Assembly: GCA_965198045.1 (NCBI GenBank)
Contig: CBDAOL010000012.1
Span: 124,001-188,000 of the forward strand
Direction: 5' to 3'
DNA length: 64,000 bases
Source of the DNA: CBDDEC01 sp965198045
GTDB lineage: Bacteria > Chloroflexota > Dehalococcoidia > UBA2979
Part shown: one piece after another, positions 62,021 through 64,000 of the stretch
Layout: each line of letters opens with the position of its first letter
How positions within the stretch are numbered: the first letter of the stretch is position 1
Translations under genes and position numbers: made by a program
The notes under the pieces: model-generated
Seen by the model: only the letters and a program-made list of their open reading frames with translations
The model's database searches: none
What the model was told of the DNA's origin: nothing

Positions 62021-62045
62021 CATCCACAGCTTTTGACGATATCTC
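62021..62045. repeat. Right terminal inverted repeat of the IS
   Basis: Reverse complement of the left repeat with three mismatches. Its last bases also encode the new C-terminus and stop codon of the interrupted nitroreductase on the minus strand. Confidence 0.9.
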
Positions 62046-62054
62046 CTGTTCGCC
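62046..62054. repeat. Target-site duplication, right copy
   Basis: CTGTTCGCC, identical to 60633-60641. It encodes part of the WGEQ sequence of the nitroreductase on the minus strand. Confidence 0.9.
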
Positions 62055-62954
62055 CCACCGCTCCCAGTGGACGACTCGTTCCACCGGGAGGCGCTTGGGT
62101 TGAGCCCAACGTCCTCTCGCCGGGTAGCCGAGTGGGATGACCGCCATCACCGCCGCATCCTCCGGCAGCCCCAGAAGTTCGTTGATGGGAAAGATGCCCG
62201 ACAACGCACGGCCCATGGTGAACGCCGATCCGATCCCATGTGCGTGGGCCGCCAACATCAGGTTCTGCACGGCGCCGTAGATGAAGCTTCCGATGAGCGC
62301 ACCGCTCGCCTGAGTGTCGTCGTATCGCGTGGTGGCGTGCTCGATCACGGGCAGAACGAGCACCGGCGCATCCGCAAGCGTCTCCGCAAGATGCAGGACG
62401 GCCCGCTGATTGCTCGCGTCGACCCCGACTTCGCTCTCGGTGACCGTCATCGTCTGCCAGTCGATACGCCGACCCTCGGTGAGTTCTTCGGGTCGAGCCC
62501 GATCGTGGCCATATGCCGGCAGGATCGCCTGGCGGTACCAGGTGCTGAGTTGGCGCTTGGTCTCGGGGTCGCGTACGACGCGCCAGACCCACCCCTGGCT
62601 GTTGCCGCCGGTCGGCCCGCGGCGCCGCGTCGAGCAACTCCCACAGAATCTCCTCGGGAACAGGGTCGGGTTTCAGGTAGCGGCGCGCCGGCATCGAGTG
62701 GATAGCGTCGAGCACGTCCAGGGCTTCACGGTCGGGCGAGGATTTGCATCTTTCAGTCTGTATCGGGGCGGAATACGTTTGTGGGACCAATCTAACGGCT
62801 GTCGTCGGCCCGTAGCCGGTGAACACGATGCTCAACGTATGTGATAGGCCGATGGGTCGGTTCGCCGTTGGTCATTCTGCTTCAGCCAGCCCTCGGTGCG
62901 CTATCTTCGCCCGCGGACGCGTGCTGACGCCGTTCGTCGCCGAGGGAGAGCGCT

Positions 62955-63851
62955 GTGACCTACCGACCGATGCCGAAGTACGAGACCGGGACCGTCGAGC
63001 TCGGCGATGGGCTCTACGCCTACCTCCAGTGGGACGGCGGCTGGGGCATCAGCAACGCCGGGTTCCTCGACGGCGGCGACGGGCTGCTCGTCATCGACGC
63101 GCTGATGGCACCGACCATGGCGCACAGCTTCGTCTCCGCGATGCGCGATGTCTCCTCGGCGCCGTTTCGCCAGCTCATCAACACGCACATGCACGGCGAC
63201 CACACGAACGGCAACCAGTACATCGAGGGCGCGGAGATCGTGGGGCACGAGCAATGCCGCCAGGAGATGCTCGACGCCGAGGACGCGCGCATCGCCGCAC
63301 AGGCCCAGCGCGATCCGGCGGACCGCGGGCCGCGCCCGGCGTGGATCCAGGACGCGTGGTGGGAGGAGCTCGCCGAGGTGCGGTCGACTCCACCGACCAC
63401 GACCTACGGCGACCGCATGACCCTCCGCTACGGCGACACAGAGGTGCAGCTGCTGCACCACGGGCCTGCCCACACCCTCGGCGACACGCTCGTCTACTTC
63501 CCTCAGTCGAAGACGCTGTTCAGCGGCGACCTCGCTTTCTTCTACGCGATGCCGCTGTGTCGTGGCGACATGGCGAACTGGGTCACGATCTGCGACCTGA
63601 TCGCCGACATGGACGTCGAACGCATCATCCCTGGCCACGGCCCGGTCGGAGGCAAGCGCGAGCTGGAGGACATGCGCGAGTACCTCGCCTTCATGGTTGA
63701 AGAGACGCGCAAGCACTACGACGAGGGCATGACGGCCGACCAGGCCGCCGCCTCGATCGACATCGGCGAATGGGCGAAGTGGCCTGAGTCCGAGCGCAAA
63801 GAGATGAACATCGCCGGCATGTACGCCCGGTGGGATGCCGAGACCGCGTAG
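62955..63851 (+). CDS. MBL-fold metallohydrolase (glyoxalase II/quinoprotein-relay-like)
   Basis: A 298-residue metallo-beta-lactamase-fold enzyme. The metal motif is LINTHMHGDHTNGNQYIEGA; further ligands are in LLHHGPAHTLGDTLVYF, LFSGDLAFF and RIIPGHGPVGGKRELEDM. The opening ELGDGLYAYLQWDGGWGISN fits family members that act on thioesters, lactones or alkyl sulfates. The C-terminal 60 residues form helices (YLAFMVEETRKHYDEGMTAD). Start GTG 62955 follows GGGAGAG. It lies 33 bases before the next gene and may share its transcript. Confidence 0.9.
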   Translation: MTYRPMPKYETGTVELGDGLYAYLQWDGGWGISNAGFLDGGDGLLVIDALMAPTMAHSFVSAMRDVSSAPFRQLINTHMHGDHTNGNQYIEGAEIVGHEQCRQEMLDAEDARIAAQAQRDPADRGPRPAWIQDAWWEELAEVRSTPPTTTYGDRMTLRYGDTEVQLLHHGPAHTLGDTLVYFPQSKTLFSGDLAFFYAMPLCRGDMANWVTICDLIADMDVERIIPGHGPVGGKRELEDMREYLAFMVEETRKHYDEGMTADQAAASIDIGEWAKWPESERKEMNIAGMYARWDAETA

Positions 63852-63884
63852 TCCCGGCGAGCAGACGCAGCCTGGGGGGAGAAC

Positions 63885-64000
63885 ATGGCCACCGCGCCGC
63901 GCTACGAGATGAGCTTCGGGAAGCGAACGATCAACGCGCTGATGAGCACGCTGGTCCGCCTCGGCGTCGGGCCGGGGAACAGTTGGCTGCTCACCACCGT
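63885..64000 (+). CDS. Deazaflavin (F420)-dependent nitroreductase family protein, 3' truncated
   Basis: 38 residues before the window ends. YEMSFGKRTINALMSTLVRL followed by GVGPGNSWLLTT resembles the N-terminus of DDN-type split-barrel proteins, some of which use reduced F420. ATG 63885 has GGGGGGAG upstream. The rest lies outside the window, so the family call rests on the N-terminal helix and turn only. Confidence 0.65.
   Translation, partial: MATAPRYEMSFGKRTINALMSTLVRLGVGPGNSWLLTT

Larger units (their letters stand above)
60642..62045 (+). mobile_element. IS256-family insertion sequence, complete ends
   Basis: A 1404-bp element bounded by imperfect 25-bp terminal inverted repeats (60642-60666 and 62021-62045, 22 of 25 identical, starting GAGATATCGTCA) and by a 9-bp direct repeat CTGTTCGCC. 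It holds one IS256/mutator-type transposase gene in the same orientation, broken by a frameshift. The direct repeat shows that it arrived by transposition. It interrupts the 3' end of a nitroreductase gene on the minus strand. Confidence 0.93.
62013..62715 (-). pseudogene. Nitroreductase-family gene, frameshifted and 3'-interrupted by the IS
   Basis: A nitroreductase/FMN-reductase-like protein. The first piece (LDAIHSMPARRYLKPDPVPE) joins, after one extra base near 62622, to RGPTGGNSQGWVWRVVRDPE, then VLHLAETLADAPVLVLPVIE, GSFIYGAVQNLMLAAHAHGI and VMAVIPLGYPARGRW. At ERWGEQ the gene runs into the IS end, which adds EISSKAVDEL and a stop at 62013. Across the IS the original frame would have read ERWGEQLTRA and stopped at 60618. 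GTG 62715 is the likeliest start. Transposition changed only the last few residues, so the frameshift is the more damaging lesion. Confidence 0.82.

Noticed and set aside
62716..62954. Possible gene or RNA in the 239-bp gap before the MBL-fold gene
   Set aside because: No coding potential, convincing promoter or RNA fold was seen on either strand.

Overview
The window is GC-rich bacterial chromosome, densely packed with genes, many of which overlap by 1-4 bases. Gene content suggests Chloroflexota (Dehalococcoidia-like): CaiB/BaiF CoA-transferases, DUF3179 and DUF7282 proteins, DinB-fold enzymes, a NuoI/NuoG pair, ThyX and an F420-type nitroreductase relative. An actinobacterial relative cannot be excluded. 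No rRNA, tRNA, CRISPR array or prophage was found. The first and last genes run off the window.

Layout. 0-5 kb: a cysteine desulfurase facing a UGSC-family selenoprotein gene with an in-frame UGA, a small HTH protein, and an overlapping pyrE / 2-hydroxyacid dehydrogenase / DinB operon. 5-11 kb: a PAS-GAF-HisKA-receiver protein without an ATPase domain, a LON-domain protein and a NuoG-like/NuoI pair. 11-17.4 kb: housekeeping genes on the minus strand (MBL hydrolase, MocA-like, NifU-like scaffold, peroxiredoxin, MidA-like methyltransferase, GDPD, YjbQ, SirB1, plsY). 17.6-27 kb: exported cupredoxin and lipoprotein, an MFS gene with a stop codon, aquaporin, dut, hydrolase, a doubly frameshifted methyltransferase, a multi-cluster ferredoxin, a surface protein and nfo. 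27-36 kb: acyl-CoA genes (two tandem CaiB proteins, nitronate monooxygenase, a 4-hydroxybutyrate-type CoA-transferase) and a long-tailed MFS protein. 36-47.5 kb: thyX with a LexA-like box in its promoter, a second long-tailed MFS protein, fabF, an alpha/beta hydrolase lacking its nucleophile, sirtuin, DUF3179 and thioredoxin-like proteins.

47.6-63 kb is an acyl-CoA region with much damage. Intact genes include a biotin carrier, a third CaiB protein, a thiolase-fold/DUF35 pair next to a HACL1-like 2-hydroxyacyl-CoA lyase, a haloalkane-dehalogenase-like enzyme and an acyl-CoA dehydrogenase. Among them lie a truncated carboxyltransferase, a scrambled RDD gene, frameshifted DinB and acyl-CoA dehydrogenase genes, an internally deleted acyl-CoA dehydrogenase relic, and a complete IS256-type element (25-bp inverted repeats, 9-bp target duplication) inserted in the last codons of a nitroreductase gene.

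Together, the acyl-CoA genes could serve CoA-ester activation, dehydrogenation, retro-aldol or alpha-cleavage, and thioester hydrolysis of branched or hydroxylated acids; this is inference. Many genes have a TACGAT-like -10 hexamer ending 6-7 nt before the start codon, which suggests leaderless transcripts. The frequent single-base frameshifts could be real decay or assembly error, and only read data can decide.
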